DNA of 64,000 nt from Coriaria nepalensis. Its lineage: Eukaryota; Streptophyta; Magnoliopsida; Cucurbitales; Coriariaceae. Shown piece by piece: positions 1-12,400 of the stretch. A program made the translations under genes and the position numbers. The DNA lies in the NCBI GenBank assembly GCA_027186245.1, contig CP114498.1:5277501-5341500 (forward strand), in the 5' to 3' direction. Numbering within the stretch: the stretch's first letter is position 1; every line of letters begins with the position of its first letter. Below the pieces are notes generated by a model, which ran no database searches, was not told the origin of the DNA, and worked only from the letters and a program-made list of their open reading frames with translations.

Positions 1-1680
1 CATGTAGACCCCCCTCCACCATCAACTACCTCCTCTCTCCACCCTATGCTTACCCAAACCAAAACTAATTCCCTTCACCCTAAATACCACCTCGACTATC
101 TCACCCATGCTGCTACTGCCTCTCATCCACCTTCCGGCCCTATTACCTTTGCCGAGGCTAATTGCTATCCAGTTTGGCAGGCGGCCATGGCTAAGGAGCT
201 ACGTGCACTTCATTCTAACGACACTTGGGTTCTCATCGATTTTCTGCCCCACTCCAACCTCATAGGGTGCAAGTGAGTCTTCTGGACAAAGAGATATCTG
301 CATGGTTCTATTCTTCATCATAAGGCCCAGCTAGTGGTGAAGGGCTACCATTAATTTGAGGGCATCGACTACTCTAACACTTTCAGTTCGGTAGTTAAGT
401 CAACCATTATCCGCACTATTCTTTCCATTGTAGTTTCCCATGGTTGGACTATTTGGCAGATTGATGTTGATAACACATTCCTTCATGGAACTCTAGAGGA
501 AGAGGGGTTCATGGCTCAACCTTCTGGTTTTACAGATTCTCGTTTTCCAAATCGGGTCTGTCATCTCAAGAAAGCCCTCTATGGCCTAAAACAGGCTCCC
601 CGGGCATGGTGCCATCGGCTCACCCATCGACTTCTAGACCTTGTTTTTATTGGTTCTCGTTCCAACTCCCCTCTCTTTACTCACAACCATGGCTCTTCTA
701 TCTGTTACATTTTGGTTTATGTCGATGAAATCATTCTTACTGACAATGATGCTGCCGCTACTTCTTGGCTCATATCCGACCTCCATAGCTTCTTTCGCTT
801 AAAGGACCTTGGTTCTCTCTAGTATTTTCGTGGCATTGAAGCCACCCCTACATCCTCTGGCCTTCTTCTCACCCAGTCGAGATACATTCCTGATCTCCTC
901 GCACGAACCAGCTTGACTCATGCAAAATCGTTCCCCACACCTGCAGTGGCCGGCCATCAATTGTCTTGTAAGTCTGGTGCTCCCATCTCTGATCCCTACT
1001 TATATCACAGTATTGTTGGAGCTCTCCAGTATGCTACTCTACCCATCCCGACATTCAATTTTCTGTTAATAAAGTTGCTCAATTTTTACACTCTCCAACT
1101 AAGGATCATTGGATTGTTGTTAAATGGATTCTCCACTATCTAAAAGGCACGATCTCTCATGGGATTCCCATCACGAATATGCCTCCGCCACTTTAGAAGC
1201 CTTCTCTGATGCCAATTGGGCTGGGTGTTCGGATGATCATCGATCTACGACTGGTTTCTGTATTTTTCTTGGAAGCAATCTCCTTAGTTCGGTCTTAAAA
1301 AGGCAACTGACTATGGCTCTATCCAGTATGGAGTTTGAATACCGTGTTGTTGCTCTCGCTACTGCTGAACTTTGTTGGCTTTCCTTTATTCTTGTCGAGT
1401 TCCAGGTTTGCGTTGCATTTACTCCTACTCTTTAGTGTGACAACGTGGGTGCCACATACCTTACAGGCAATCTGGTATTCCATGCTCGGACTAAATACAT
1501 TGAAATTGATGTGCATTTTGTTTAGAATTTAGTCTCAAAATACTTACTCATTGTTCAACACCTCTCCACCACCGAACAAATAGCCGATGCTCTAACTAAA
1601 ATTTTATCTCATGCTAAATTCCAAGATCTTCGTTCCACTCACTGTTCATTCTCTAGATTTGCTTGCGAAAGGATGAAAGG
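1..1680 (+). pseudogene. Copia-1: 3' part of a Ty1/copia pol (RT and RNase H), decayed
   Basis: The left edge of the window cuts this element. On the plus strand, several frames together carry the copia reverse transcriptase (RVT_2) and RNase H. Visible pieces are the N-terminal RT region near 150-280, the YGLKQAPRAW motif near 575-610, YVDEIIL near 718-740 where family members have YVDD, and the RNase H stretch with FSDANWAGC near 1200-1235 and TTEQIADALTK near 1570-1605. Stops (for example near 276, 352 and 820) and frame changes (near 1100) make it non-coding. Neighbouring DNA is AT-rich intergenic sequence. In a working element this enzyme would copy element RNA into cDNA in virus-like particles. 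The family call is firm; the lineage within copia is not resolved. Confidence 0.9.
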
Positions 1681-1681
1681 G

Positions 1682-1807
1682 TACAATAGTAATTATACTA
1701 CAATTGTAACCCTATGTGACTTTTATATTTATATGCTCTTGTAACCTAATAAACACACAAGAATCACTGGAATAAAATAAAAAACTCTATTTACTTCTAC
1801 TTTTTCA
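1682..1807 (+). repeat. Copia-1 putative 3' LTR
   Basis: The pol remnant is followed by a purine-rich run (gcgaaaggatgaaaggg, about 1665-1681) that could be a polypurine tract. After it comes about 125 bp that starts TACAATAG, carries a polyadenylation-like AATAAA near 1748, and ends with TTTTTCA. Its partner LTR is outside the window, so the boundaries are inferred only from position. Confidence 0.3.
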
Positions 1808-2485
1808 ATTATCTTTTGCCATAAATTCATTTATATTCCCTTTTCAATAAACATTAAATTGATAATCTATTTTTTTCTTCTTAAAAATTCATCATATATT
1901 ATATTATCTCAGATATATGTGTATTATTAGTAAATACCTACTCCAATTCTTCAGGTTCATTGTTAATTTTTCTGGGATTTTAATTTATGAAATTTTAAGT
2001 ATTGTTTATATTTTGTGATATTTTAATTTCTAGCATTTTATTTGATGCTATTTTTATTCTTATTTTCAAAGATGTCTAAGAGAAAGTATGATTTGGATTT
2101 CCAGAGCTTTAGAAAAAAGAATAGAAAAGTTTTGTAAATATTTTTAAAAAAAAAAGTTTAAAAAGAAAATTATTGTAAAAAACCTATCAAGTTCGCATTG
2201 AGAGAAAGTAATCGCATGGTACAAGAGGAAATTAACTAATTATAAAACTTTTATCAACGTTCTCTTTAATTAATAAATTTTTTTTTTGTGGGGAGTGTGT
2301 AGGGGGGATAATATTGGTCTTATTTATTTATTTAAGAAAGTGCCTATACACTCCACCTTCGGCATATATAGGCATCAGCTCAGAGGATAGAGTTGAGAAT
2401 TTATCAAAGTTCTTTTTAGTTATATATTTACTTTTAAATAATAATAATAAAAATTAAATTTAACTTTTTTTTATAGTAAACAAAA
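1808..2485. other. AT-rich intergenic DNA
   Basis: No gene is supported here. The stretch is very AT-rich, with homopolymer A and T runs and short reading frames that have no family-like motif. Confidence 0.6.
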
Positions 2486-2932
2486 TATTACTCCCATGAA
2501 GGTTTGTTTAGAAGATTTAAGTCTCTCAAACTTATAAATCTAGACCTCCATTCTTTTAAACTTTATAAATTAGATTTAAATCCCTAATTTCAAAATTCAA
2601 TTAAAAAATTAATTAATTCAGTTATTTACTACATTCTAACAATTCGACCAATCTTCAATAATCCAATATTTTTTCATGATCATGATTAGGAAAGAAGAGG
2701 AGACCTCAAAAAATGAAAAGAAGGAAAAATAAAAATATATTATAATATATGGGTCGGACTAAAAATGAGTTAAATTATTAAAATATAGTAGATAACAAAA
2801 ATTGTAAATTTTTTAATGGAATCTTAAAATTAGGGACTTAAGTCTAATTTAACAAAAGTAGAAGGATGTAGGACAAATTTTACAAATTTGAGAGACTTAA
2901 AATGATTAAAATGAATGTTTAGAAGAGTAATA
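2486..2932. mobile_element. MITE-like inverted repeat (about 447 bp)
   Basis: The two ends are imperfect inverted copies. The left arm begins TATTACTC (2486) and contains TTAAGTCTCTCAAA (2517-2530) and AAATCCCTAATTT near 2578-2590. The right arm carries the complement: AAATTAGGGACTTAAG near 2826-2841, TTTGAGAGACTTAA near 2887-2900, and GAGTAATA at its end (2925-2932). The middle is AT-rich without coding capacity. This is the shape of a non-autonomous DNA transposon that folds back. I could not define a target-site duplication, so the superfamily is open. It lies about 0.8 kb upstream of the lipase promoter. Confidence 0.6.
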
Positions 2933-3660
2933 TCCAGTTTAGGCTTCATTTTTTTCATCAAGGCCTCATTCGATCGTGCACCTTAGGCATCAAAATATTT
3001 TTGGCTAGCCCTAATAGTTATATAATTGCTTACTAAGATTTAGCTCATTAGAAGTTTATCTATATTTTAGGTAAAAGAAAACAGAAGCTGTAACTTGAGT
3101 AGTGAATAGATCATTGACCAAGTGAAGTTGTACATATGGGTCAAATCTGTGAAAAAGTAGAAGGTTTTTGAAATATTTAAGTAGCTTAGAAATTATATAG
3201 GTAAAAGTAATTATTTTGTTTTCGATTGTAATCGTGTGAAAGTTTGAATTCGACCACATTTTGTTTTGTATTATGATAAAAAGGTAACAATTCTCCTGCT
3301 ATTTTCAAAAACTATTTTGAGTTTTTCTTATATGTTAAATCAATTTAAAAGAAGACTGTATTATAATTTTATCATAAAAAGAAAGAATTAAACAGTTACA
3401 TAAAGCCGAGTTTATTCACTCGTATAGATTATGGTAAGTGGATATAAAATATTATTCCAGTTGTTGAAAAGAAAAATGAGCGGGCATAAGAAAAATGAGA
3501 GATGTTGATGTTGATAGTCATGTGATAGTAGTTGCGAATGCTTAATAAGGTTAGAGTACGGAAAAGGAGACGAAAGGAAATGCTGAGTTAATTTTTAGAT
3601 TAAATGAAATTATTATAATTTTCTTTTTAAGACAATTTTTGTTCCGATTGCCATACGCAC
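2933..3660. other. Upstream intergenic region of the lipase gene
   Basis: AT-rich sequence with no supported gene. The 67-codon minus-strand reading frame near 3056-3259 has no recognisable motif and is treated as chance. Distal regulatory DNA of the downstream lipase gene may lie here, but no specific element can be named. Confidence 0.5.
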
Positions 3661-3667
3661 CGCCGCC

Positions 3668-3699
3668 TTTCTCTCTCTCTCATTTTGGACCTATATAAT
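3668..3699 (+). promoter_or_regulatory. Core promoter of the GDSL lipase gene
   Basis: A pyrimidine run (ctttctctctctct, about 3668-3681) is followed by a TATA box, TATATAA at 3693-3699, about 140 bp before the start codon. A CT-rich patch beside a TATA box is common in plant core promoters. Transcription would then start about 25-35 bp downstream, giving a 5' leader of roughly 100 nt. Confidence 0.6.
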
Positions 3700-3834
3700 T
3701 CTACGAATGCTCTTTCATTCACCAATTCTAATGCTTGATACATTAAAGCCTCACAGTGCGTGCTTGCGTGAGAGATAGTAGTAGTTATTAGTAGTAACAC
3801 ACGCAATTACACTATCGTAGTAGCTACGGACTCA

Positions 3835-6332
3835 ATGATGTCAATGACTACCGTGCTTTTGACCATACTAATGGTGGCTACATGTATGCCCATTTTTGTG
3901 CCAGAATATCATGTCGCTGAGGCAGCTCGTGCTTTCTTCATATTCGGGGACTCTCTAGTTGACAGCGGAAACAACAACTACTTAGCTACTACTGCCCGAG
4001 CTGATTCTCGACCGTACGGTATTGACTTTCCTACGCATCAACCCACTGGCCGCTTTTCAAACGGACTTAATCTCCCCGACATCATAAGTAAGCTTTTCGC
4101 TCACACAAATATATATCCAGTTTTTTTTCTATTGCATGGAATGTCTCTAGATCTCCTTTTTCTCCATGTTTAACTTTGCGCAAAACTCTTTTAATGTGGA
4201 CGATCAGGTGAGCAACTTGGTTCTGAGCGTGTACTTCCCTACTTGAGCCCCGAACTCACTGGACAGAAACTACTCGCTGGAGCTAATTTTGCTTCTGCCG
4301 GAATTGGAATCCTTAACGACACTGGAGTTCAATTTGTAAGTCAATAAACATAGTGTTCATTCTAACATGTCTTAACTAAATTTATTAGTTTATTATTTTA
4401 GTTCTCGTTTTATCTCATTTAATCTGAACTGGAGATTGAACTCCATTGATGGCTCCATATTGACGTTTGGGTGAAAAAAAGAAAAAAAAAATCTAAATTA
4501 ATGAAAGAAAATAGAAAATACATATATTTTTGGGACAATATTGTAAAGAAAAAATTAGTAATTTTAATTTTATTAGTGACATAATATTATTAAAAATTTG
4601 AATTTATATATATCATTATTGTTGTTAATATATTAAAATATTATCATTATTACTAAAAATGATTAGTTAAACTAAAAATTCGGACTTTAACAATAGAAAT
4701 ACTAAAATGCGGATCATAAAAAGTGGTGGGAGATCATACAAATACGAAAAAGTAAAAATCAAATTATAAAGTGACTCAAATTATATCTAATCTTTATTTA
4801 ATTGATAAAAATGACGATAAAAAAATAATAACAAAAAGGAAGACAAAAGTACTTTATTTATATAGTTTTAGTTATTTACCCTCTTAACAAATAACTAAGG
4901 AAACGCATTCTTTTCCGCCTTCATTTATGACACTGACTAGTGACAAATAACTTCTATATGGCCTACTGCTACGAGTTTTTGTTGATCAATTTCGGTGATT
5001 TAATATGCATGCAGCTTAACATAATAAGGATATCGAGGCAATTTCAGTTATTCCATGCATACCAGGAGAGATTGAGTGGCCTCGTTGGAGCAGAACAGGC
5101 TGTTCGACTAGTGAATGGTGCTCTAGTCCTCATAACCCTTGGAGGCAATGACTTTGTTAACAACTATTTCCTACAACCTTTCTCGATAAGATCTCGCCAA
5201 TTCTCTGTTCCCGAATTCTCCGGCTACCTCATCTCTGAGTACCGGAAAATACTTCAGGTAGTCGCTTGATCTATCATCTATCTATTCAAATTTCTTTTTT
5301 ATTACTTATGGTTTAAGATTATAATCTATTTAGAAGGTTCTTTTTTAATATGTTTGACCATGTTATTAATCTAGCGCATAGCCAATATAACTTATCCAAG
5401 AAAGTCGGCGGGAGGTTTTTGTCCACGAAAAAGATGCACATCTCTTTCTTCAACTATAAGGACACCCCAATTTCACAAATCACTTAGGTTAATCCTATAA
5501 GTGGTCGAAACTCCCGTATAACAATTAAATTTCATTATTTTAAATGAATAGGAATAAAAATAGATAAGAAATGCTGCTTCTCCTCCTCGTGTTTGGATTC
5601 TGTTGAAATTTCTCTACCAACGGGACACAGGCCCACAAAACCAATAAGAGATTATGTTACCCAAATATTCAATGACGGGCTCCTTAACATTTTTAATTCG
5701 GGCCTTTTCACTCACGTTAATAGAGGTTATATGAGCTTGGAGCCCGTAGGGTGTTAGTGACCGGAACAGGGCCACTAGGCTGTGTGCCTTCTCAACTCGC
5801 CTCGAGGAGCAGGGACGGTGAATGTGTGCCAGAGCTACAAGAAGCCGCTGATATTTTCAACCCGCAGCTTGTGGAAATGGTTCAAGGACTAAACAGTGAG
5901 CTCGGTGCGGATGTTTTTGTCACTGCTAATGCATTCGACATGAACATGGACTTCATCAGCAACCCTAAAAAATTTGGTATGTTCCATCGACCTTATCTGC
6001 TGGTATGTCATATGTGCTTGCATGGCCTTCGTTGCAATACAATTATGCGCTTATCTTTCAATGACGATACGTTATTCTCTAATGATTATTGTGGAGTAGG
6101 TTTCATTACATCAAAAGTAGCGTGTTGCGGCCAGGGCAACTACAACGGGCTAGGAGTATGCAATCCCTTATCGAACCTATGCCCTGATCGTGACATATAT
6201 GCATTTTGGGATGCTTTCCATCCTACCGAACGTGCGATACGGTACATTGTGAAGCAGATCTACACAGGGTCTTCCAAATACATGAACCCAATGAATCTTA
6301 GCACTATCATGGAACAAGACTCCAAGATATAA
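3835..6332 (+). CDS. GDSL esterase/lipase, five exons, intact
   Basis: Exons are 3835-4087, 4208-4335, 5015-5257, 5724-5976 and 6100-6332. All introns are GT-AG, the phases agree, and the joined frame gives 369 aa, the usual family size. Residues about 5-22 form a hydrophobic signal peptide, so a secreted or cell-wall protein is expected. Visible blocks: [12 protein letters not shown] with nucleophile Ser40; block II glycines in [11 protein letters not shown] (109-119); LGGNDF with Asn172; and FWDAFHP with Asp330 and His333, completing the Ser-Asp-His triad. The family hydrolyses acyl esters; related plant members act in cutin, wax or defence, but the substrate cannot be read from sequence. 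Two ATGs lie in tandem (3835 and 3838), so the start may differ by one residue. No damage is visible despite the surrounding transposons. Confidence 0.95.
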
Positions 6333-6634
6333 TATTTTATCATCCAATTTCTAATATGCATGTTTATTTCCATAAACTGCTCCTTTAGTATGTATGCTTG
6401 AGCCTTCGTTGCAGTTTTGGTTACTCCAACGTGCCACGAACAAGCGCATAAGATATTTATCATGCTTTCATAAATGCTATTAAACTTTATTTTCAATGTG
6501 TAATTTATAATTAGGTTATTGGCCCAAAAATAAAAAGGATCTTTTTAGGTTTCCGAGACGAAAGAATCACTTACAAATAAAAGAACTTATAATATTTCAT
6601 ACAAGAACCACTTAATAATAAGAGATGTGTATGT
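6333..6634. other. Lipase 3' UTR and spacer
   Basis: Sequence after the TAA stop includes an AATAAAA-type signal near 6528-6535, a likely polyadenylation region. A minus-strand reading frame overlapping the last exon is an antisense shadow without motif. Confidence 0.45.
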
Positions 6635-7675
6635 AGAGCTGAGAAAATGGGACAAACTTTTCGGCTCGGCCTATGATCCGATAAAAAAGTCCAACTTAGC
6701 GCGTATATATGAGCTAGGCTTGGACTTATTTCCATGACTGTCAGGCTGGCTCAGCCCAGCTTGACATTGTAGGCCCAACTAGACTCGGCCAAGCCGGTCC
6801 ATCTACACCACAAGCTAGCATCTACGGTAGGCTAGCCTGCCGCACATGCTAATTAATTTGAGAGGGCTTCAGCCCTCTGAAATTCAATTCAAAATTCAAA
6901 TTTTGAATTGATTTTTTTTTATTGAGCGGGATGAATTTTTTTATTTTATTTTATCCCCTTTACATAATAATTTTTAAATCCTCATCCCATTCAAATTTTC
7001 CCTATAAATATCTCTCTCTTACTCTAATTTTTTCTCATATTTTCGCACACACTCTCTCTCTCACTATTATCTAATCTTCTAATTTTTAATACTTTAAACT
7101 ATAATTAATCTTCATTCTTCCATAATTCCTAATTTTCTTATCATTAATCTCAATCTCTTATCCTTAATCACAATCCCTAATTAGTTATTTTCCATAAATT
7201 AAACTTAGGTCCAAGGTAATTAATTTTTAATTTTAACGATGTTATTGTTTATTAATTATTATTATACTTAATGGTAATGCTTTACTTTTTTACTTAAATT
7301 TTATTTATTTTTTTATGATTAATTATTTATTCTTAAATTCTTATGTAGGAAATAGATCGTCATCAATATGGCTTCAACTCTCTAAATGAGTATTAGCAAA
7401 ATCCTTATGTCGAAATCGTTTTCAATTCACTATCGATACTATCAGTTCTAACACACTCCAATATACTACCAGGTCTACCAACACTATCATCATCTAATAC
7501 CGATACTACTACCGTCACAAATAAAAAACTTACAAAGAGATGTAATAAGCGAATATTTGATATTTGGGATACATTCGACATAGTTCCACACAAAAATAAG
7601 AAATATGAGAAAATTGATGGCACAATGTGCCAGTATTGCAAAAGTGTTTTGGTCGTTAGCCCAAATGATGGAACT
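6635..7675 (+). mobile_element. hAT DNA transposon, 5' part, interrupted by Gypsy-1
   Basis: The left end TAGAGCTGAGAAAATGGG (6635) followed by GGCTCGGCC-type subterminal repeats (about 6661-6850) resembles plant hAT termini. A TATAAATA box (7003-7010) with CT repeats after it precedes the transposase region. The element stops at 7675, where Gypsy-1 is inserted. A few more bases continue at 16050-16063. The 3' half and right terminal repeat are not in the window. The 8 bp left of the end are TGTGTATG, but no partner copy exists to confirm the duplication. Confidence 0.7.
7350..7675 (+). pseudogene. hAT transposase N-terminus with split BED zinc finger
   Basis: After a probable intron acceptor (tgtag, ending 7349) one frame runs to 7675 with a single TAG stop near 7393. 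It holds a Ser/Thr-rich linker, then a BED-type finger: FDIWDTFD, KYEKIDGTMCQYC (the two Cys) and the start of the GT-LRRH turn. The frame is cut by Gypsy-1 after GGAACT. On the far side of the insertion, after one copy of the 5-bp duplication, the bases read on as N-L-R-R, as expected for this finger. In intact elements the finger binds the transposon ends and the rest of the protein cuts and pastes the DNA. Here it is non-functional. Confidence 0.75.
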
Positions 7676-9045
7676 TGTAACGCCCGCCTTATTAGCTATT
7701 TAGTTTATCAAATACTTTTTTAGGGAAACATGTACAGCTAGTAGGTGCATTACTTTCTTATTTTTATAAAAACTTTGTTCCTTAAAATTTAACTTTACTT
7801 CCAAAAGCGGTTTGAAGGATATAAATATTGCGAAAGTCTTGGTCATAGGGAAGCAATCCTAAAGCTTTTTCAATAACTTTATTTTTTATTCGAATATACA
7901 TAAACGTACATATACATAAGTTTGTCTAAGGAAGTACCGATTTTTCAAACCTATTGCTTACAGAGGTCGGATCTCATATGTACAATTTCACAGACTGATA
8001 GCCTTCATTTGCCTATTCCTAAGCTTACCGCCTTACCTTTGTAATTTCCTACGACACATGGTAGACATCTATGATCTAGAAGCTCAGTAAACATAGAGTC
8101 CTACTCACATCACTATTCTTTTTATGACATCGTGAGTTAATGCATTTATGACCTATATCTAGCATGCATAAATTCTTATCATTCTACATACTTGGGCCTG
8201 AGGATGCTGTTGCCGACGTGTCAATTGATATCTAATCAACGGTATGCCTATGACCATTGCAACGATCCGCTTATGACCATTGCAACGATCCGCTTATGAC
8301 CTTTTCTTTAACCTTATTTGGGGTCATTTATGATCGACAAGCGATCTTTTCTTTGACCCGGTAATACATCACTTTAATGTTATGCATGTGCATGCTTATG
8401 CTTCTTATTTATTTTAGCATAACCTTTACTTCTAGAGATATGAGCATATGCAATTAATCATAGTATGTTTAAAGTTTGTACTATCTTTAAACCATCATAT
8501 TATGTCATGTTCATACTAGTTATGATTTTTATTTCTAGCATGGTAATCATAGTATTTCAATTGTACTTAACATGCTATATGAAAATCATAAGCTTAACAT
8601 TAGCATTATAATAATAAGCAATTAAACAATATTCCTATGTGATAGTGAGCCTATACTTACAAGGTTGGTTGACCGGAGATCTTTCTCTCTTTCCTTTCTT
8701 TCCTTTATTTTCCTTTCTCTCCTTTTTCCTTTCCTCTCTTTCTTTCCCTTTCTTTCCTTTCTCTCCTTTTTCCTTTCCTCTCTTTTCCTTTCTTTCTTTT
8801 CTTTCCTTTCCCTCTCTTTCCCTTTTCTCTTCCACTGTTAACTTACTTCTTCATTCCCTTATGGCATGAAGCTCTTTTTATAGCAAGAGTTATCTCATGC
8901 TAATGTTGCCACTTGCATGCCACTAATCATATGTGCATGCTAACTTAATGACACTTACTTGATGACTAACTAAACATGCTGCTTATGCATGTTGCCAAAT
9001 AGGTATGAACGTGGCATCTTTGCACTCTCCCTTCATTATTAATAT

Positions 9046-9083
<38 letters not shown>

Positions 9084-9248
9084 ATAATTAAACTTATGCC
9101 CCTATTAATCTTTAAAATTATTAAAAAGGTCCCTAATTATTTCCATTGTTAAAATTAGGTATATGTGGGAATTAGAATTTGTTACTGAATCCACTTTAAA
9201 TTTATTTTCCCACTATTATGTCTAGTCTAGAAATATTGGGGGATTACA
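7676..9248 (-). repeat. Gypsy-1 3' LTR
   Basis: Terminal repeat of 1573 bp, TG to CA. It contains a pure pyrimidine tract (about 8680-8830), an ATT/AAT microsatellite (9040-9085), and a 23-bp tandem duplication at 8249-8271 and 8272-8294 that the other LTR lacks. Confidence 0.92.
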
Positions 9249-9262
9249 TTCTCTCTTCCTTA
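9249..9262 (-). promoter_or_regulatory. Gypsy-1 polypurine tract
   Basis: Read on the minus strand, aaggaagagagaa abuts the 3' LTR. This is the usual primer for plus-strand cDNA synthesis. Confidence 0.75.
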
Positions 9263-9478
9263 TAAAAGTTTCATCCTCGAAATTTTAGTTGGACTCGAAT
9301 GTTTTTTGCAAATACGTCTGCATCATTCAACGTTTCCTTTATTTAATACTAGAAGCGACATCCTTCCACTCTCAGATTTTTATTCATACTTTATTGCTAT
9401 CATTAAATAGATTATTCATACTATGTTTCACATTCACAAGTGTACATGGAAACCTTTTTACATGTACATCTCTATAGT

Positions 9479-12400
9479 TTAAAACAGTTCTGGGTGTTTT
9501 TCTTTCATTTCATCTTTCCTTTCCCATATAGCTTCTTTTGTCTTATGGCTTTGCCATAACACTTTCACCAAGGGTATGGCTTTATTTCTAAGCCTCTTTT
9601 CCTTGGGATCCAGAATCTGTACTGGTTTTTCTTCATATGTTAGATCTTCTTGGAGTTGCACTGGGTTAATTTCCAATACATGCGTGGGATCAGGTATATA
9701 TTTTTTCAGCATGGATACATGGAACACCTTATGTACTGAGGACATCTCTGGCGGTAATGCAAGCTTGTAGGCAACTTTGCTGATACGTTCTATTATTTCA
9801 AAAGGTCCAATATATCTTGGGCTTAACTTTCCCTTCTTTCCAAACCTCATCAGTCCTTTTATTGGTGCGATCTTTAAAAATACCATGTCTCCAACTTGGA
9901 ATTCGAGAGGTCTACGCCTCTTATCCGTATAGCTCTTTTGTCGACTAAGAGCGGTTTCCATTCTCTGTTTAATTTTCTTGATTGCTTCAGTAGTGGTTTC
10001 AATGAAGTTAGGAGTCGCTAAGTTTCCTTCTCCCGTTTTTTACCAATGAACTGGTGACCTGCACTTCCGTCCGTATAAAGCTTCATACGGTGTCATTCCA
10101 ATGGTTGTTTGGAAACTATTATTGTAAGAGAATTCTATCAGTGGCATGTATCGATTCTAAGCACCTTTAAAGTCTAAGATGCATGCTCATAGCATATCTT
10201 CTAAAGTTTGGATGGTTCTTTCTGATTGACCATCCATATGTGGGTGAAAGGCCATGCTAAATTTCAGCCTCATCCCCATTGCTCTCTGTACACTTTTTAA
10301 AAAATTTGAGGTAAACCTACCATCTTGATCTGAAATTATTGACAATGGTACTGTATGTAGTCGGACAATTTCATGTACATAAAGCTCTGCTAACTATTCT
10401 AGGGAGGATGTGCTTCGTATGGGTAGAAAATGTGCCGATTTGGTTAATCTATCAATGATTACCCAGATCGCATCGTGTCCCTTTGTAGTTTTGGGAAGTC
10501 CAACGACAAAATCCATAGAAATTTGTTCCCACTTCAATTCCGGGATCTCAATTGTTTGTAATTCTCCTGTAGGATGTTAGTGTTCTACCTTGATTCACTA
10601 GCATGTCAAACATTTCCCCACATATTGAGCTACATCTTTCTTCATTCCGGTCCACCAGAAGTGCTCTTTTAGGTCTTTGTACATCTGGGCTGCCCCTAGG
10701 TGTATTGAATACGAAGTTTCATGTGCTTCTGAAAGGATCTGACATCTTATTTTATCGTCCATCGGAACGCATAACCTCCATTTAAAATTAAGGATCCCAT
10801 TCTTAGATATCTTAAAGTTAGACTGCTCATCTTTCCCATTTCTTGTTTGATTTTCTTTATTCCTTCATCAAACTCTTGTGCACCTTTGATATCCTCAAGT
10901 ATGCTTGGTTGGAGGGTTAAGGTTGATAATCGTCCTGTCGCTAACTCAATATTTTCATTATACACTTCTTTTTGTATTGATGTTGGTAAGGCATGTAGGG
11001 CAACAAGGCTGGTCGGGGATTTTCAGCTTAAAGCGTCAACTACTTTATTTGCCTTCCCCGGGTGATACCGTATTTCAAAATCATAATCTTTGACTAATTC
11101 TAGCCACCGTCTTTGTCTCATGTTCGATTCCTTCTATGTGAAGAAATACTTTAGGCTCTTATGATCAATATAAATTTCACATCGCACTCAATAGAGGTAG
11201 TGTCTCCAAACTATTAGGGCAAACACAACCGCAGCTAGTTCCAAGTCATGGGTTGGGTAGTTCTTTTCGTAATCCTTAAGCTGTCATGAACCATATGTGA
11301 TTACTTTCCCGTTTTGCATCAATACTGCTCCTAACCCCAATTTAGATGCATCGCTATATATTACGAATCCATTATCACCTTTTGGGATGGTAAGAATAGG
11401 TGTACTCGTTAATTTTTTCTTCAAATCTTCATAGCTTTTCTTAGTTGCTATAGTCCATTCAAACTTTTGGTTCTTTCGAGTAAGCCTAGTGAGTGGTGTG
11501 GCAATTCTAGAAAACCCTTCTACAAATTGCCTATAATATCCAGCTAATCCTAGAAAACTTCGTACTTCGGAAGCATTCTTAGGTTTGGACTACTTGCTTA
11601 CTGCTTCAGTTTTAGATGGGTCCATGGAAATACCATCTTTAGATATGACATGTCCAAGAAAAGCAACTTGATCTAGCCAAAATTCGCACTTCGTAAATTT
11701 GGCGTAGAGTTGATGATTCTTCAAAGTTTGCAAAATCACTTTCAGATGCTTCACATGCTCCTCCTTAAATTTTGAGTGTACCAGAATATCATCTAGGAAG
11801 ACAACAATAAATTTATCCAGATAGTTTTTAAATACCCGATTCATTAAATCCATGAAAGCGGCTGGGGCATTGGTCAAACTAAATAGCATGACCAAAAATT
11901 CGTTGTGATCATATCGTGTCTGAAAAGCTGTCTTCGGGACGTCACTTTCTTGAATCTTTAGTTGGTGATATCCATATCTTAAGTCGATCTTGGAGAACAC
12001 CGACATTCCTTGGAGTTGGTCGAACAAATCATTTATCCTCGGAAGAGGGTATTTTTTCTTTATAGTGATCTTCTTGAGTTCTCTATAGTCGTCAATGCAC
12101 ATTCTCATTGACCCGTCCTTCTTTTTCACGAATAATACTGGAGCTCCCCATGGTGAAAAACTAGGACGAATATACCCTTTATCGAGCAAATCTTACAGCT
12201 ATAGTTGGAGTTCTTTCAATTCAAATGGCGCCATGCGGTACGGAGCTTTTGAGATTTGTGATGCTCTTGCTATTAAATCGATTTAAAACCCGATTTCTTG
12301 ATCTGGGGGCAGCCTTGGTAATTCTTCAGGAAATACTTCAAGAAAATTGCGGACTATTGGAATGTCTTTGGGCTTTAGTAGTTGTTCCTTGTCTGTATCC

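Noticed and set aside
3056..3259. 67-codon minus-strand frame upstream of the lipase
   Set aside because: AT-rich, with no recognised motif or promoter context.
6260..6496. Minus-strand frame over the lipase 3' end
   Set aside because: It is antisense to the last exon and 3' UTR, with no start context or motif.
8635..8869. Opposite-strand reading frames (Phe/Ser-rich on plus, Lys/Glu-rich on minus)
   Set aside because: They lie entirely in the pyrimidine tract of the Gypsy-1 LTR and reflect its composition.
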